64,000 nt of DNA from an uncultured Candidatus Melainabacteria bacterium (GCA_947570135.1 CANOTP010000005.1:62001-126000); one strand, 5' to 3'. Counted from the first letter of the stretch, positions 33,593-42,654 are shown. The notes: generated from the letters alone by a model not told the origin. Program-made: numbers and translations.

Positions 33593-34231
33593 ATGGATGC
33601 ATTGCAAAACCTAAATCCCGTATTACAACTGCTGATAGTAATGTCTATGTTTTCATTACTGCCTTTTGCTTTTTGCTGTATGACAAGTTTTTTAAGATTT
33701 GTCGTTGTGTTTTCGATGCTGAAAACCGCAATGGGTACTCAACAGGTTCCGCCTGCAATTGTTATTATCGGGTTATCAATAATTTTAACTTTCTATACAA
33801 TGGGTTCAACTTTTGACAGGATGTATCAAATGGGTTCTGTTCCGTATCAGAAAAATCAGAATATGGTTATGGCAATTCAGGAAGGTTCAAAACCGTTAAA
33901 AGAATTTATGTTGAAACAAACTCGTGAAAGTGATTTGACGTTTTTTGTCGAGCTTGCGCACAAAACTAAGCCGAAATCCCCTGATGAGCTTTGTATTTGG
34001 GAAGTTGCACCCGCTTATATTATAAGTGAATTGAAAACAGCTTTTGAGATAAGTTTTGTCATATTTGTACCGTTCATTATTTTGGACTTGGTCGTTGCAA
34101 ATATTTTGCTTGCACTGGGGATGTTCATGTTATCTCCTACAATTATATCGATGCCGTTTAAGTTGCTGATATTTATCGCTGTAGACGGGTGGGCGCTTAT
34201 CATACAAGGACTTGTTTCAAGTTACAACTAA
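33593..34231 (+). CDS. fliP: Export gate protein FliP (SctR-like length)
   Basis: This is a core membrane component of the type III export gate. TSFLRFVVVFSMLKTAMGTQQVPP and ELKTAFEISFVIFVPFIILDLVVANILLALGMFML in pieces are diagnostic, and FKLLIFIAVDGWALI closes the family signature. At 212 residues it lacks the N-terminal signal-peptide extension of classical FliP (about 245). It is nearer to SctR in length and in the ANILLALGMFM wording. It lies 14 nt after fliO. Confidence 0.93.
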   Translation: MDALQNLNPVLQLLIVMSMFSLLPFAFCCMTSFLRFVVVFSMLKTAMGTQQVPPAIVIIGLSIILTFYTMGSTFDRMYQMGSVPYQKNQNMVMAIQEGSKPLKEFMLKQTRESDLTFFVELAHKTKPKSPDELCIWEVAPAYIISELKTAFEISFVIFVPFIILDLVVANILLALGMFMLSPTIISMPFKLLIFIAVDGWALIIQGLVSSYN

Positions 34232-34251
34232 AATAAAAGGAAATTTTAATC

Positions 34252-34740
34252 GTGGAAATTTTACTGGAATACTTAGCAAAAGGTTTTTTAATAATGTTAT
34301 CAATCTCTATGCCTTGCGTATTATGCGCAGCTGGTATCGGTTTGGTAGTCGGTATTTTACAGGCGGTAACGCAGGTTCAGGAGCAAACAATTGCTGCGGC
34401 TCCGAAAATTTTAGGGGTTTTCCTTGTAATAGTTATCGGCGGGGTCGGGTTTATAAGACTTTTGACAAATTTGTTTCAAGAAGGTATGGTGCTTGCGTTT
34501 AATACTGTTCCGAAAATGGAAAGCTTTGTTCTGGATTCAAATTATCACAAATACACAACACCGTTTGAAGGCGAGATGAAAGACAGATTCAGAAATGTTG
34601 ATTCTGTTAATGAGATTATGAAGAACCCCGGTAAAGTTCCATATATTGATAACTACAAAAAAGAATCTTATACTCAGGCACCAAAAACTGCTATGCCAAA
34701 ACCAAACCTTGTAGAAACAAAAAAAATGTTAGGAAGATAA
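34252..34740 (+). CDS. fliQ: Export gate protein FliQ with C-terminal extension
   Basis: Residues 1-88 are a standard FliQ hairpin of two membrane helices, with GLVVGILQAVTQVQEQTIA as the signature. Family members usually stop near 90 residues. This one continues to 162 with a polar tail (VDSVNEIMKNPGKVPYIDNYK). The start is GTG, with AAAAGGA upstream. The extension would lie on the cytoplasmic or gate-entry side and is unusual. Confidence 0.9.
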   Translation: MEILLEYLAKGFLIMLSISMPCVLCAAGIGLVVGILQAVTQVQEQTIAAAPKILGVFLVIVIGGVGFIRLLTNLFQEGMVLAFNTVPKMESFVLDSNYHKYTTPFEGEMKDRFRNVDSVNEIMKNPGKVPYIDNYKKESYTQAPKTAMPKPNLVETKKMLGR

Positions 34741-34744
34741 TTAA

Positions 34745-35527
34745 ATGGAGCCTATATATTCATCAATACTTGCTATGTTTCCAAAGATTAACACCTACCT
34801 TATGGCAGGTGCTTTGATATTTGCAAGGATGATAGGTTTTTTCAGATTTTGTCCGATATTTAACAGAAAAGATTTTCCCGCGCTTGTAAAGATTCCGTTC
34901 GCGCTTATTATTACAATCTTTATTGTACCTTTTTTGTCGCCCGAGAAGGTTTTTACCGAATGTGATTCATTTATGTTGTCGCTTTTATTAAATGTTGTAG
35001 TCGGCGCAATGATTGGTTATATGGCGCAATTAATAACGATTGCTATTGATTCGGGTGCGGAGATGATTAATATGCAAATGGGTTTATCTTCAGCTACAGC
35101 GTTAGATCCTACAACGTCTGCTCAGGTGTCTATTTTAACAAAAATGGTTTCCTTAATGGGGATTTTGATATTCATAAATCTTGGAGGAATATTTTGGCTA
35201 TTTAAAGCTTTATTAAGAAGTTTTGAAATCTTTCCGATGTATGCTTCGCATATTCCGCTTGCTCAGCTTATAAAAATGGATTTACTTGTGAAAATGTCAT
35301 CAAATACTTTGTATATGGGGCTTCAAATTGCATCTCCGATTTTACTTGCAACATTAGGACAGGATATTATTTTAGGCGTCATTTCAAGAACTGCCCCTCA
35401 AGTTAACGTTTTCCAATTAAGTTTCTTATTCAAACCAGTACTTGGTGCTGCGATTATGGTGTGGATTTTGCCGATGTTGATGAATATTATTGAAGAGTAT
35501 TTTCTAAGTTTTGCAAATATTATTTAG
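34745..35527 (+). CDS. fliR: Export gate protein FliR
   Basis: This 260-residue protein has about six membrane segments. IDSGAEMINMQMGLSSATALDPTTS is the FliR/SctT signature. It packs with FliP and FliQ in the export channel. It starts 4 nt after fliQ and is the last gene of the operon. FlhB and FlhA genes are not in this window. Confidence 0.93.
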   Translation: MEPIYSSILAMFPKINTYLMAGALIFARMIGFFRFCPIFNRKDFPALVKIPFALIITIFIVPFLSPEKVFTECDSFMLSLLLNVVVGAMIGYMAQLITIAIDSGAEMINMQMGLSSATALDPTTSAQVSILTKMVSLMGILIFINLGGIFWLFKALLRSFEIFPMYASHIPLAQLIKMDLLVKMSSNTLYMGLQIASPILLATLGQDIILGVISRTAPQVNVFQLSFLFKPVLGAAIMVWILPMLMNIIEEYFLSFANII

Positions 35528-35529
35528 GG

Positions 35530-35558
35530 TGGACAACCTTGTTAAAATACGATATAAT
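35530..35558 (+). promoter_or_regulatory. Promoter of the prepilin-like gene
   Basis: TGGACA (35530-35535), a 17-base spacer and TATAAT (35553-35558) lie 20 bases before the ATG at 35579. Confidence 0.6.
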
Positions 35559-35578
35559 TAGTTTATAAAGTTACTTTT

Positions 35579-36478
35579 ATGAGGATGATTAAGATAGTGT
35601 TTGATTTTAATAAACGTTTTGGTTTTACGTTAGCAGAAGTTCTTGTCACAATTGGTCTGTTGGGTTCAATTGCAGCTATTACAATACCGACTCTTGCTTA
35701 TAACTATCGTGGAAAAGTTTTAGAACAGCAATTTAGGGCTACATATAGTGATATAAAAGCTGTTGCAACTGTTTTAAATGAACGACATGGTGATTGGGCA
35801 ACTTATGTAAATGGTGCTGGGTATAATAGATGGTATCAAGAATTTATGTCAATGTTTAATGGTGGTAATAAATATAGACCTTTTGATCCCGAACAAAATA
35901 GTAATATCTTAAGAGAATTATATGGTGGCAAAGATGCTGGTATTACTCAATTCAGTATTAAAAATGGTCAATCATTTGTTTGGACAGTCTGCGATAATGG
36001 TGGTGTTTGGCTTGATGGTAAAGGTCGTATGTGGTATTTTAACGCAGAAAACGGAATGATTTGTGTTGATATTAACGGAAATGCGAAACCTAATAGGCAT
36101 AATGTAGATATCTTTGCCTTTATCCCTATGTCTCCTGATCATTTGGCTACGTTTGTATATGATGATCCAGGAAATGCAACTAATTATACTGGGACAATTG
36201 TTCCTTGTAATTTAGAAATGATATTCTCTAAAGGGGTATCCAATGCTATTCCTCAAAAATATATAACTTCAGAAAATGCAACTAATAGAGATAGAGAATT
36301 TAAAAAAGGTTCAGGGTCTGCAATGGATTATTGTCCATTTTTTGAACCGGTTGAAAATGTTGCAGTGTTGAAAAGTACTTATTGTGACGTTGAGAGTGCG
36401 GGATGTGGAAAATCTTCAAGGGGAAAAGATGTTACATCTTCTGACAATTACTGGACTGATTATATAGATTATAAATAA
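35579..36478 (+). CDS. Type IV prepilin-like protein
   Basis: This 299-residue protein has a longer-than-usual leader, then FGFTLAEVLVTIGLLGSIAA. Cleavage is expected after the Gly of RFG, with Glu at +5. The globular part contains FVWTVCDNGGVWLDGKGRMW and cysteine-bearing C-terminal blocks (DYCPFF, STYCDVESAGCGK) that may be disulfide-bonded. It has its own promoter and terminator and so is expressed separately from the export operon. No Shine-Dalgarno is obvious. Confidence 0.87.
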   Translation: MRMIKIVFDFNKRFGFTLAEVLVTIGLLGSIAAITIPTLAYNYRGKVLEQQFRATYSDIKAVATVLNERHGDWATYVNGAGYNRWYQEFMSMFNGGNKYRPFDPEQNSNILRELYGGKDAGITQFSIKNGQSFVWTVCDNGGVWLDGKGRMWYFNAENGMICVDINGNAKPNRHNVDIFAFIPMSPDHLATFVYDDPGNATNYTGTIVPCNLEMIFSKGVSNAIPQKYITSENATNRDREFKKGSGSAMDYCPFFEPVENVAVLKSTYCDVESAGCGKSSRGKDVTSSDNYWTDYIDYK

Positions 36479-36482
36479 TAAT

Positions 36483-36510
36483 AAAAAACGGGTTTTGAAA
36501 CCCGTTTTTT
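36483..36510. terminator. Bidirectional terminator
   Basis: AAAAAACGGGTTT (36483-36495) pairs with AAACCCGTTTTTT (36498-36510). It serves the prepilin gene (+) and the dehydrogenase gene (-). Confidence 0.92.
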
Positions 36511-37474
36511 AAACTTTTAAAAGAATTTTCAATGTATCTTTTTCTTTATTTTTTTCAAATCCTTCAATTGCGTCATCAATGCTGTAGGTTGCAGAAATTA
36601 ATGGAGAAAAATCAACTTTGTCTGATTCTAAAAGTCTTAATGCTGCAGGGAATTGTCCGCAGCGAGAGCCTAAGACCGTAATCTCATCAATTACAATCGG
36701 AGCTAAGTTAAATTCTTTAGATGCTGCAACTGTACTTTTTAATACAAGAACTCCGCGCGGTTTGGTTAGTGCCAGAGCGGTTTCAAAACCTGAAATTGAA
36801 CCTGTAGCCTCAACTACAACATCGTATTTTTTCTCAATAGCAAAGTCGTTAAGAAGAGATGTTTTAACTCCTTGAGCTTTTGCTATATCAAGTTTATTTT
36901 GGTGTTTACCGATTAATGTTACATCAAGATTTTGTGCATTTAGTGCTAATGCTGTAATTAGTCCTAATTTGCCGTCACCAAGTACGATAACTTTTTCAAA
37001 CGGTTTTATGTGATGTTGTTCTGTGATTTCTAAGGCTGCTGCAAGCGGTTCTACAAAAACAGCTTGAGTATCGGGGACATTATCGGGAACTTCGAATAAT
37101 ACTTCTGTTGGCATTGTAAAATATTGCGCGAACACGCCGTCTTTTCTCCAGATTCCTAAAGTGTGACGATTCGGGCAGTGTCGGTAAAGCTTTTGAGCAC
37201 ACCATTCACAATTAGGGTCTTTACAACCGTAGCTTATTTCGGGTACAACTCTTTTGCCGACAAGTGATTGGTCTTCGCCGTTTACTTCTTCAACAACTCC
37301 GACTGCTTCATGTCCTAAAATTCCGACATAACCCATATAACCTTTTGTTATCTCGTAATCTGTGTTGCAAATCCCTGCGAGAGTTACTCTTACTAATGCC
37401 TCTCCTTTTTGCGGAACTGGCTTTTTATAATCTTCTACAAGTTTTAATTCGTTATCAAATACAACTGCTTTCAT
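36509..37474 (-). CDS. Zinc-dependent medium-chain dehydrogenase (alcohol/sorbitol type)
   Basis: This 321-residue protein has the catalytic zinc region LAGICNTDYEI and GHEAVGVVEE, a cysteine cluster for the structural zinc (CKDPNCEWCAQKLYRHC), and the Rossmann motif VLGDGKLGLITAL for NAD(P). The true start is MKAVVFDN at 37474, behind TAGGAG. A longer frame to 37507 overlaps the upstream gene. The substrate cannot be read from sequence. It lies directly behind a sugar-type binding protein gene, which hints at sugar or polyol oxidation. Confidence 0.88.
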   Translation of the reverse strand: MKAVVFDNELKLVEDYKKPVPQKGEALVRVTLAGICNTDYEITKGYMGYVGILGHEAVGVVEEVNGEDQSLVGKRVVPEISYGCKDPNCEWCAQKLYRHCPNRHTLGIWRKDGVFAQYFTMPTEVLFEVPDNVPDTQAVFVEPLAAALEITEQHHIKPFEKVIVLGDGKLGLITALALNAQNLDVTLIGKHQNKLDIAKAQGVKTSLLNDFAIEKKYDVVVEATGSISGFETALALTKPRGVLVLKSTVAASKEFNLAPIVIDEITVLGSRCGQFPAALRLLESDKVDFSPLISATYSIDDAIEGFEKNKEKDTLKILLKV

Positions 37475-37485
37475 TGCTTGTTCTC

Positions 37486-38709
37486 CTATTCTTCTATATT
37501 TTTCCAATCTTTTGCGGCTTTATCAAGAATTTCTTGCGTTGAGGCTTTTTCAAGCAGAATTTCCTGTACTGCCGAGTTTATTATATTATTAATCTCTTTT
37601 TGTCCTTTTTGTGTTTTATACGCAGGTTGAATCTTAGTTAATTGCTTTGCACTGATTACGCGAGCTTTTGCCATTAAATCACTCGGGTCGTATTGTGTAT
37701 AAAATCCATCTTGCAAAGTTTTTTCGTTGACGGCTAAAACATTTGTCAGTTTTGCCAGTTCAAGCTGATTTTTCTCGTTTGTTAAAAACAGCGCAAATTT
37801 TAGGGCTTCTTGTTTATGCCTTGCACGCAAAGGGATTACAAAATTCATCAAAGAAAAGTCATTTTGCCCCAAGTTTCCCGTAATTTGCGGTGCAACATCG
37901 GTTTTTGAATAAGTAGACGGGGCGTTTTCTTTAATCATATTCAGGAAATTTGCGCCTGCCGTGATTAACATAATGTTTCCCGACATGTATTTTTCTAGTG
38001 ATTCCTGAAGCGTCATTGTGACGGTTTCTTTTGGTATAAGGTTGTTTGAATACATGTACTTAAACATATCAAAAACATCTGCCGATTTTTCTGAGTTTAA
38101 CAAAGATGATGATGACGCGCCGTATTTGTTTAAAATCTTTAGCATAGTGTCGTTTTCGGTGATGTTTGGTAAGAAAATATACGCAGCTGTTCTTGATTTA
38201 ACGATTTTTGCGCCTTGTGCGATTTGAGAATAAGTCTGAGGAATCGGGATTCCTGAGGCATTTAATATTTCTTTATTGTAAATTGTTATCGCGCTTGTTG
38301 CGTACCACGGAATTGAGAAAATTTTTCCGTTGTATTTTAAAGAGTTAAGGATTTCTTTGTTAAATTGAGAAGTTTTTTCCTGCGAGATTTCGTATAAAGC
38401 TCCTTTATGAGCTAAAGTTGCGGAAAAATCAGGGTTAAGGTTAACCAAATCAGGCGGGGTGTCGCTCAAAATAGACGCCAGAGTTCGTTTTTCACCTTCC
38501 GAGAATGGTACGTCAACCCATTTTATCTTAATTTCGGGATTTTCTTTTTCAAACTCATCTATTACACCGTTTATGTAAGGCGCAAAATCGTTCATTTGAA
38601 GCGTCCAAAATACTACTTCGTCATTTTTTGTATCTTTTTTGAAGATAAAAAATGTTGCAGTGATTAAAATTATTGTTGAAAAAATTGTTATCCAAAAGCT
38701 TTTGTTCAC
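37486..38709 (-). CDS. ABC-type sugar solute-binding protein (family 1)
   Basis: This 407-residue protein has an N-terminal hydrophobic segment (ITIFSTIILITATFFIF) that looks like an uncleaved anchor, because no lipobox cysteine or clear cleavage site is present. The mature fold matches SBP_bac_1: VVFWTLQMNDF, PEIKIKWVDVPFSEG, PDLVNLNPDFSATLAHKGAL and GKIFSIPWYATSAITIYNKEIL. No permease or ATPase genes adjoin it, so it must work with distant partners. The dehydrogenase gene follows 11 nt downstream. Confidence 0.85.
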   Translation of the reverse strand: MNKSFWITIFSTIILITATFFIFKKDTKNDEVVFWTLQMNDFAPYINGVIDEFEKENPEIKIKWVDVPFSEGEKRTLASILSDTPPDLVNLNPDFSATLAHKGALYEISQEKTSQFNKEILNSLKYNGKIFSIPWYATSAITIYNKEILNASGIPIPQTYSQIAQGAKIVKSRTAAYIFLPNITENDTMLKILNKYGASSSSLLNSEKSADVFDMFKYMYSNNLIPKETVTMTLQESLEKYMSGNIMLITAGANFLNMIKENAPSTYSKTDVAPQITGNLGQNDFSLMNFVIPLRARHKQEALKFALFLTNEKNQLELAKLTNVLAVNEKTLQDGFYTQYDPSDLMAKARVISAKQLTKIQPAYKTQKGQKEINNIINSAVQEILLEKASTQEILDKAAKDWKNIEE

Positions 38710-38735
38710 GCTGCGTCCCCTTTTGCGGTAATTAT

Positions 38736-38764
38736 TTGAATTATATATTTACCCCTGCTATAAT
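38736..38764 (+). promoter_or_regulatory. Promoter of rarA, leaderless spacing
   Basis: TTGAAT (38736-38741), a 17-base spacer and TATAAT (38759-38764) end 6 bases before the ATG at 38771, so the message should begin at the start codon. Confidence 0.7.
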
Positions 38765-38770
38765 TATACT

Positions 38771-40006
38771 ATGAATAACTTATTTACGGAACTCGAAAAT
38801 CAAAATAAACAAATTCCGCTGGCAGAAATCCTGCGGCCTAAGACTTTGGAAGATTTTTTAGGGCAAAGTAATGTGATATCAGATAGAAGTCCGTTATTGA
38901 ATCTTTTAAAAACAAACAGACTGTTTTCGCTTATCCTGTGGGGAACCCCCGGTTGCGGGAAAACAACATTAGCAAGGCTTATTGCAACCAAAACAAATGC
39001 CGCATTTATTGAACTTTCTGCTGTTACATCAGGTGTTAAAGATATTAAAGACGCCGTTGACAAGGCTAAAGAATCTTTGCGTGCGGGGCAGAAAACAATT
39101 TTGTTTATTGATGAAATCCACCGTTATTCAAAAACCCAGCAGGACGCACTTTTGCCGCATCTGGAAAACGGTACGCTATTTTTAATCGGTTCAACTACCG
39201 AAAATCCTTCGTTTCAGGTGGTTCCCGCGCTTTTATCAAGAGTGCAGGTTATCAGACTTAACTCTATTGATGATGTAAGCATGGCAAGTATTATCAAACG
39301 CGGGTTCAGCTATCTTGCGACAAATTATATGTTAATGGAATGTGAGAGCGGAGTTTTGGATTTTATCATAAATCTTGCCCGCGGGGACGCAAGATACGCG
39401 CTTAATATTGTCGAAAACGCTTATTTTGCGAGTGACTTAAAAGACAATAAGCGGATTTTAACGGTTAAAACAATCGAAGAAATCTGTCAGCAAAGAAATA
39501 CCAGATACTCGCGCCAGGAACATTATGATTGCGCATCTGCTTTTCAAAAAAGTTTACGAGGTTCTGATCCTGATGCTGCGGTGTATTATCTTGCAAAAAT
39601 GATTGTTGCAGGTGAAGATCCGAGATTTATTGCAAGACGTTTAATTACGTGTGCGGCAGAAGATGTCGGAAATGCCGATACTAATGCCTTAAATGTAGCG
39701 ATAAATGCTTATAAAGCGGTAGAGCTTCTGGGCCTTCCTGAGGGCAGAATCCCGCTTGCTCAAGCTGTAATCTATGTTGCGCGTGCTCCAAAATCAAATG
39801 AAACGGTTTGCGCAATTGACAGTGCGATTTCAGATATAACAAGCGGAAAAGATTTTCCGCCGCCGATGCACTTAAGAGATGCACACTATAAGGATGCAAA
39901 AAATTACGGGTTTGGTGTAGGTTATGTGTACTCCCATTCCGCACCTGATATAGAACAACAATTTCTTCCCGATGAACTTGTCGGCAGGAAGTATACGAAA
40001 GACTAA
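38771..40006 (+). CDS. rarA: Replication-associated recombination protein RarA (MgsA)
   Basis: This 411-residue AAA+ ATPase acts at stalled replication forks. LAEILRPKTLEDFLGQ is the family opening. Walker A is GTPGCGKT (58-65), Walker B is LFIDEIHR, and sensor 1 lies in GSTTENPSFQV. The C-terminal tetramerisation region contains SLRGSDPDAAVYYLAKMI and RDAHYKDAKNYGFGVGY, both typical of RarA. The start codon appears leaderless. The 3' end overlaps the convergent peptidase-like gene by 4 bases. Confidence 0.96.
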   Translation: MNNLFTELENQNKQIPLAEILRPKTLEDFLGQSNVISDRSPLLNLLKTNRLFSLILWGTPGCGKTTLARLIATKTNAAFIELSAVTSGVKDIKDAVDKAKESLRAGQKTILFIDEIHRYSKTQQDALLPHLENGTLFLIGSTTENPSFQVVPALLSRVQVIRLNSIDDVSMASIIKRGFSYLATNYMLMECESGVLDFIINLARGDARYALNIVENAYFASDLKDNKRILTVKTIEEICQQRNTRYSRQEHYDCASAFQKSLRGSDPDAAVYYLAKMIVAGEDPRFIARRLITCAAEDVGNADTNALNVAINAYKAVELLGLPEGRIPLAQAVIYVARAPKSNETVCAIDSAISDITSGKDFPPPMHLRDAHYKDAKNYGFGVGYVYSHSAPDIEQQFLPDELVGRKYTKD

Positions 40007-41382
40007 GCAGCGTTTCTCATCTGTTTATACATTTCAATACCTTCAACCCAGTTAGGAACGATATTTAAGTCTTTTTCTACAATGTGTTGAGGTAATGCTG
40101 CGTGATGAATTTTTGGCAGTAAATAATCTTCAGGATACTCTATTGGTCGGGAAATATTATCATCCGTGTCGTTACAGATAAATATTGTTTTTCCTGTGGC
40201 ATTATCCTGTCTGTAGCCGACAATTGTTATTTCATGACCGTTTAAGATTATATTGTTCGCATCCGTTTGGGTATAACCTAATATAACATTTTCACCTTCG
40301 TCTAGTGCTTGGGTCAGGTGTCTTTTCATTGTTCCCAAGTCTGTTTCGTAACCGATTAGACGTGCATTTTCATCAACTGTTTGATAAGTAACCGATAAAA
40401 TACTCTTATCAAATACAACAGATTCGGTGAATGTTTTTTCAAGTTCAATTAAGCCTTTGTCGCTTTGGTTAAATTTTCCTGCCCGTTTATCTGTTAAACT
40501 GTTGTAAGATTGTTGTGAACCGACTTGCATAAATGTTGATTGCATTAAAACATCAAGCGGTGATCTTTCATAAGGATCTTTGTTTGTTGTTTGAATTTGT
40601 GCTCTTATAATTGCCTTATCGTCAGGAGCGAACGTTAATTTTGCATTATCAAAATCGTTAGCTTCAAATGGGACTTCAAATGCATTTAAAAGCCAAATAG
40701 CATCAAGCGTGCTGTCTGCAAGATTTTTTAATCCGATTGTTTTTTCAACAGACATTTTAGGTGAGCTTAATTCTTGCGCAAATCTTGCAAACTCTGCAGG
40801 CAGCTGTTTTGCAAGTTTAAACTCCGTACTTGCGGCGACGCATGTTCCCGAATGTTCAACATTAATATCACGGATTCCCTGTTGGATTTCAATCAGGTTT
40901 GTTTTGTTTTTGTTGTTTGCTTCAATTGCTTTTTCCTGATAATTCATTGGAATATCGCCGAACTGTTGTGTTATAAGGTATGGGTATGCAAGTGTTGATA
41001 GGGTATCTTTCAGCATTGTTTTCCCGTCTAATCCTTCTGCTCTGTCTTCTGTTACCATTTTGTATAAGTTATCAAGAACCGTGCTGTTATCGTTTGATTC
41101 CGCGTTTAATAATACTCCGTTTTTTAAAAGAACTTCGGCAACTTTTCTGTCATTTTTATTTAAATTTGATAATACTTTATTGTATTTTTCTTTTTCTTCT
41201 TTTGAACTGAGAGAAGTTCTTATTTGAACTTGGTTTTGGACAGGTGCATTTGTTATGCTGTTTGCCGTAAAAGACGGTTGTAGTGTATTTGTTTGCACAT
41301 TTGAATGGTTTACAGAGTTTTTAACTTTGCAAATTGTGTTATAATTATATTGTCGGATTAGAGAATTAATTTTTTCTACCAT
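40003..41382 (-). CDS. Candidate papain-like cysteine peptidase, lineage-specific
   Basis: This is a 459-residue protein of unknown family. HSGTCVAAS has the look of a papain-type nucleophile site (Cys181). NGHEITIVGY (His383), followed by a strand and FICNDTDD (Asn404/Asp405), matches the usual Cys-His-Asn/Asp order. The first 60 residues are polar and carry PSFTAN, similar to the short motif in other proteins here. There is no signal peptide or membrane helix. I infer a peptidase or transglutaminase-like fold, with no homologue named. Confidence 0.55.
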   Translation of the reverse strand: MVEKINSLIRQYNYNTICKVKNSVNHSNVQTNTLQPSFTANSITNAPVQNQVQIRTSLSSKEEKEKYNKVLSNLNKNDRKVAEVLLKNGVLLNAESNDNSTVLDNLYKMVTEDRAEGLDGKTMLKDTLSTLAYPYLITQQFGDIPMNYQEKAIEANNKNKTNLIEIQQGIRDINVEHSGTCVAASTEFKLAKQLPAEFARFAQELSSPKMSVEKTIGLKNLADSTLDAIWLLNAFEVPFEANDFDNAKLTFAPDDKAIIRAQIQTTNKDPYERSPLDVLMQSTFMQVGSQQSYNSLTDKRAGKFNQSDKGLIELEKTFTESVVFDKSILSVTYQTVDENARLIGYETDLGTMKRHLTQALDEGENVILGYTQTDANNIILNGHEITIVGYRQDNATGKTIFICNDTDDNISRPIEYPEDYLLPKIHHAALPQHIVEKDLNIVPNWVEGIEMYKQMRNAA

Positions 41383-41474
41383 ACTTACACCACAATTATA
41401 TAAAAAACTAAACGTAAAAAAAATTGCTGTGTGAGAAAATATTTTGTAATAAATGTTAAAGAAAAAGGGAAATT

Positions 41475-42470
41475 TTGAACGATTTAAAGTTTAAACCGCT
41501 TACAAAAGAACAGTTATTGATATCAATTGACAGATTAACAAGGTTTAAGGAGCCAGAGGTTAAGTATGTTCGGGTATTTTGCGATATATTGACATCTAAT
41601 CTTATTTCCCCAAAGTTTAAACGTCATAATTTGGAGAACATGGATTATGAAGATTTAAAAAACATGGCTGAATATATTATTAATGCTTCTATGGATGTTG
41701 TGGGAAATGATAATTATTTGATAAATCAAAGGCTTTATGATTACGAAAAATCTGTTTTTGAGTTTGGTGAAGATGTTGAAAAACTTCTGAAAAATAAAAT
41801 TAATTATAACGCGGTTTTGGATTGGATTGACGGGGATTCGGTGAAAAACTTAAAGTGGCTTAAATCTTTAGCTCAATCAACTGATATTGAAGAAGACAGA
41901 TTCAGATACTCACTCAGGTTTCCTGTCAAAAAAGTTGTAATAGCAGAAGGTGCAACCGAAGAAACTTTACTCCCTGAGTTTGCAAAACGCTGCGGATATG
42001 ATTTTGATAAAGAAGGTGTTTTTGTAATGTCGGCAGGCGGTAAAAATCAGGTTGTGAAGCTTTTTTACAGGCTGTCAGAAACCTTAAAACTTCCGATATT
42101 TGTGCTTTTGGATAATGATGCGGATGAGAATTTTAATCAAATTAAACCAAAACTAAGAAAAAATGACAAAATTCATCTTCTGAATTGCGGTGAGTTTGAG
42201 GATTTATTGCCGCTGCCGCTTGTAAAACGAGCATTAGACTACGAGTTAAGTAATATTTCGATAATGGAACAGGAAATGTTAAATGAGCATGCTCCTCGCG
42301 TAAAAATTCTGGAAGAAGTGTTTAAGACGCGCGGATTGCACGAATTTAAAAAAGTGGAGTTTTCAAAATCCGTTAAGAAAAATATTCTAAGTGAAAACGA
42401 TATTTCTCCTGAAATCAGGTGTATTGTTGATGAAATCAGGGTAACTGGTGTGGAAAGTAACATAAATTAA
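41475..42470 (+). CDS. Stand-alone TOPRIM-domain protein, OLD-nuclease-like
   Basis: This is a 331-residue protein. Residues 152-250 match the OLD-type TOPRIM domain: VVIAEGATEETLLPEF gives the catalytic Glu158 and following acids, MSAGGKNQVVKLF is the family loop, and FVLLDNDAD gives the D-x-D pair at 213 and 215. No ABC-type ATPase precedes it; the first 150 residues are helical and charged. OLD nucleases cut DNA, but this arrangement is unusual and its target is unknown. It starts with TTG behind AAAGGGA. Confidence 0.7.
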   Translation: MNDLKFKPLTKEQLLISIDRLTRFKEPEVKYVRVFCDILTSNLISPKFKRHNLENMDYEDLKNMAEYIINASMDVVGNDNYLINQRLYDYEKSVFEFGEDVEKLLKNKINYNAVLDWIDGDSVKNLKWLKSLAQSTDIEEDRFRYSLRFPVKKVVIAEGATEETLLPEFAKRCGYDFDKEGVFVMSAGGKNQVVKLFYRLSETLKLPIFVLLDNDADENFNQIKPKLRKNDKIHLLNCGEFEDLLPLPLVKRALDYELSNISIMEQEMLNEHAPRVKILEEVFKTRGLHEFKKVEFSKSVKKNILSENDISPEIRCIVDEIRVTGVESNIN

Positions 42471-42489
42471 TTAAAATGAAATTAAATGG

Positions 42490-42518
42490 TTGACATTTAT
42501 TTTTGTCTAAGGTAGAAT
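42490..42518 (+). promoter_or_regulatory. Promoter of tRNA-Glu
   Basis: TTGACA (42490-42495), a 17-base spacer and TAGAAT (42513-42518), with the mature tRNA beginning 26 bases later. Confidence 0.8.
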
Positions 42519-42544
42519 AGCTTTCGTAAGCCGATAAGGCACTA

Positions 42545-42620
42545 GCCCCCATCGTCTAGAGGCCTAGGACAACACCCTTTCACGGTGTAGACAGCGATTC
42601 GAATTCGCTTGGGGGTACCA
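42545..42620 (+). tRNA. tRNA-Glu (anticodon TTC)
   Basis: This is a 76-base cloverleaf with acceptor GCCCCCA / TGGGGGT, an anticodon loop CTTTCAC giving TTC, a T arm with GATTCGAATTC, and the 3' CCA encoded at 42618-42620. A dedicated promoter and a terminator flank it. Confidence 0.97.
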
Positions 42621-42621
42621 T

Positions 42622-42654
42622 AAAAAAATAACACCCATTGGGTGTTATTTTTTT
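42622..42654 (+). terminator. tRNA-Glu terminator
   Basis: AAATAACACCC pairs with GGGTGTTATTT, extended by A and T tracts to a 15-bp stem around an ATT loop. Its right half is repeated about 250 bp downstream. Confidence 0.9.

Noticed and set aside
42545-42620. tRNA-Glu as attachment site of the phage cassette
   Set aside because: It is more than 20 kb away with ordinary genes between, and no tRNA fragment is found at the cassette borders.
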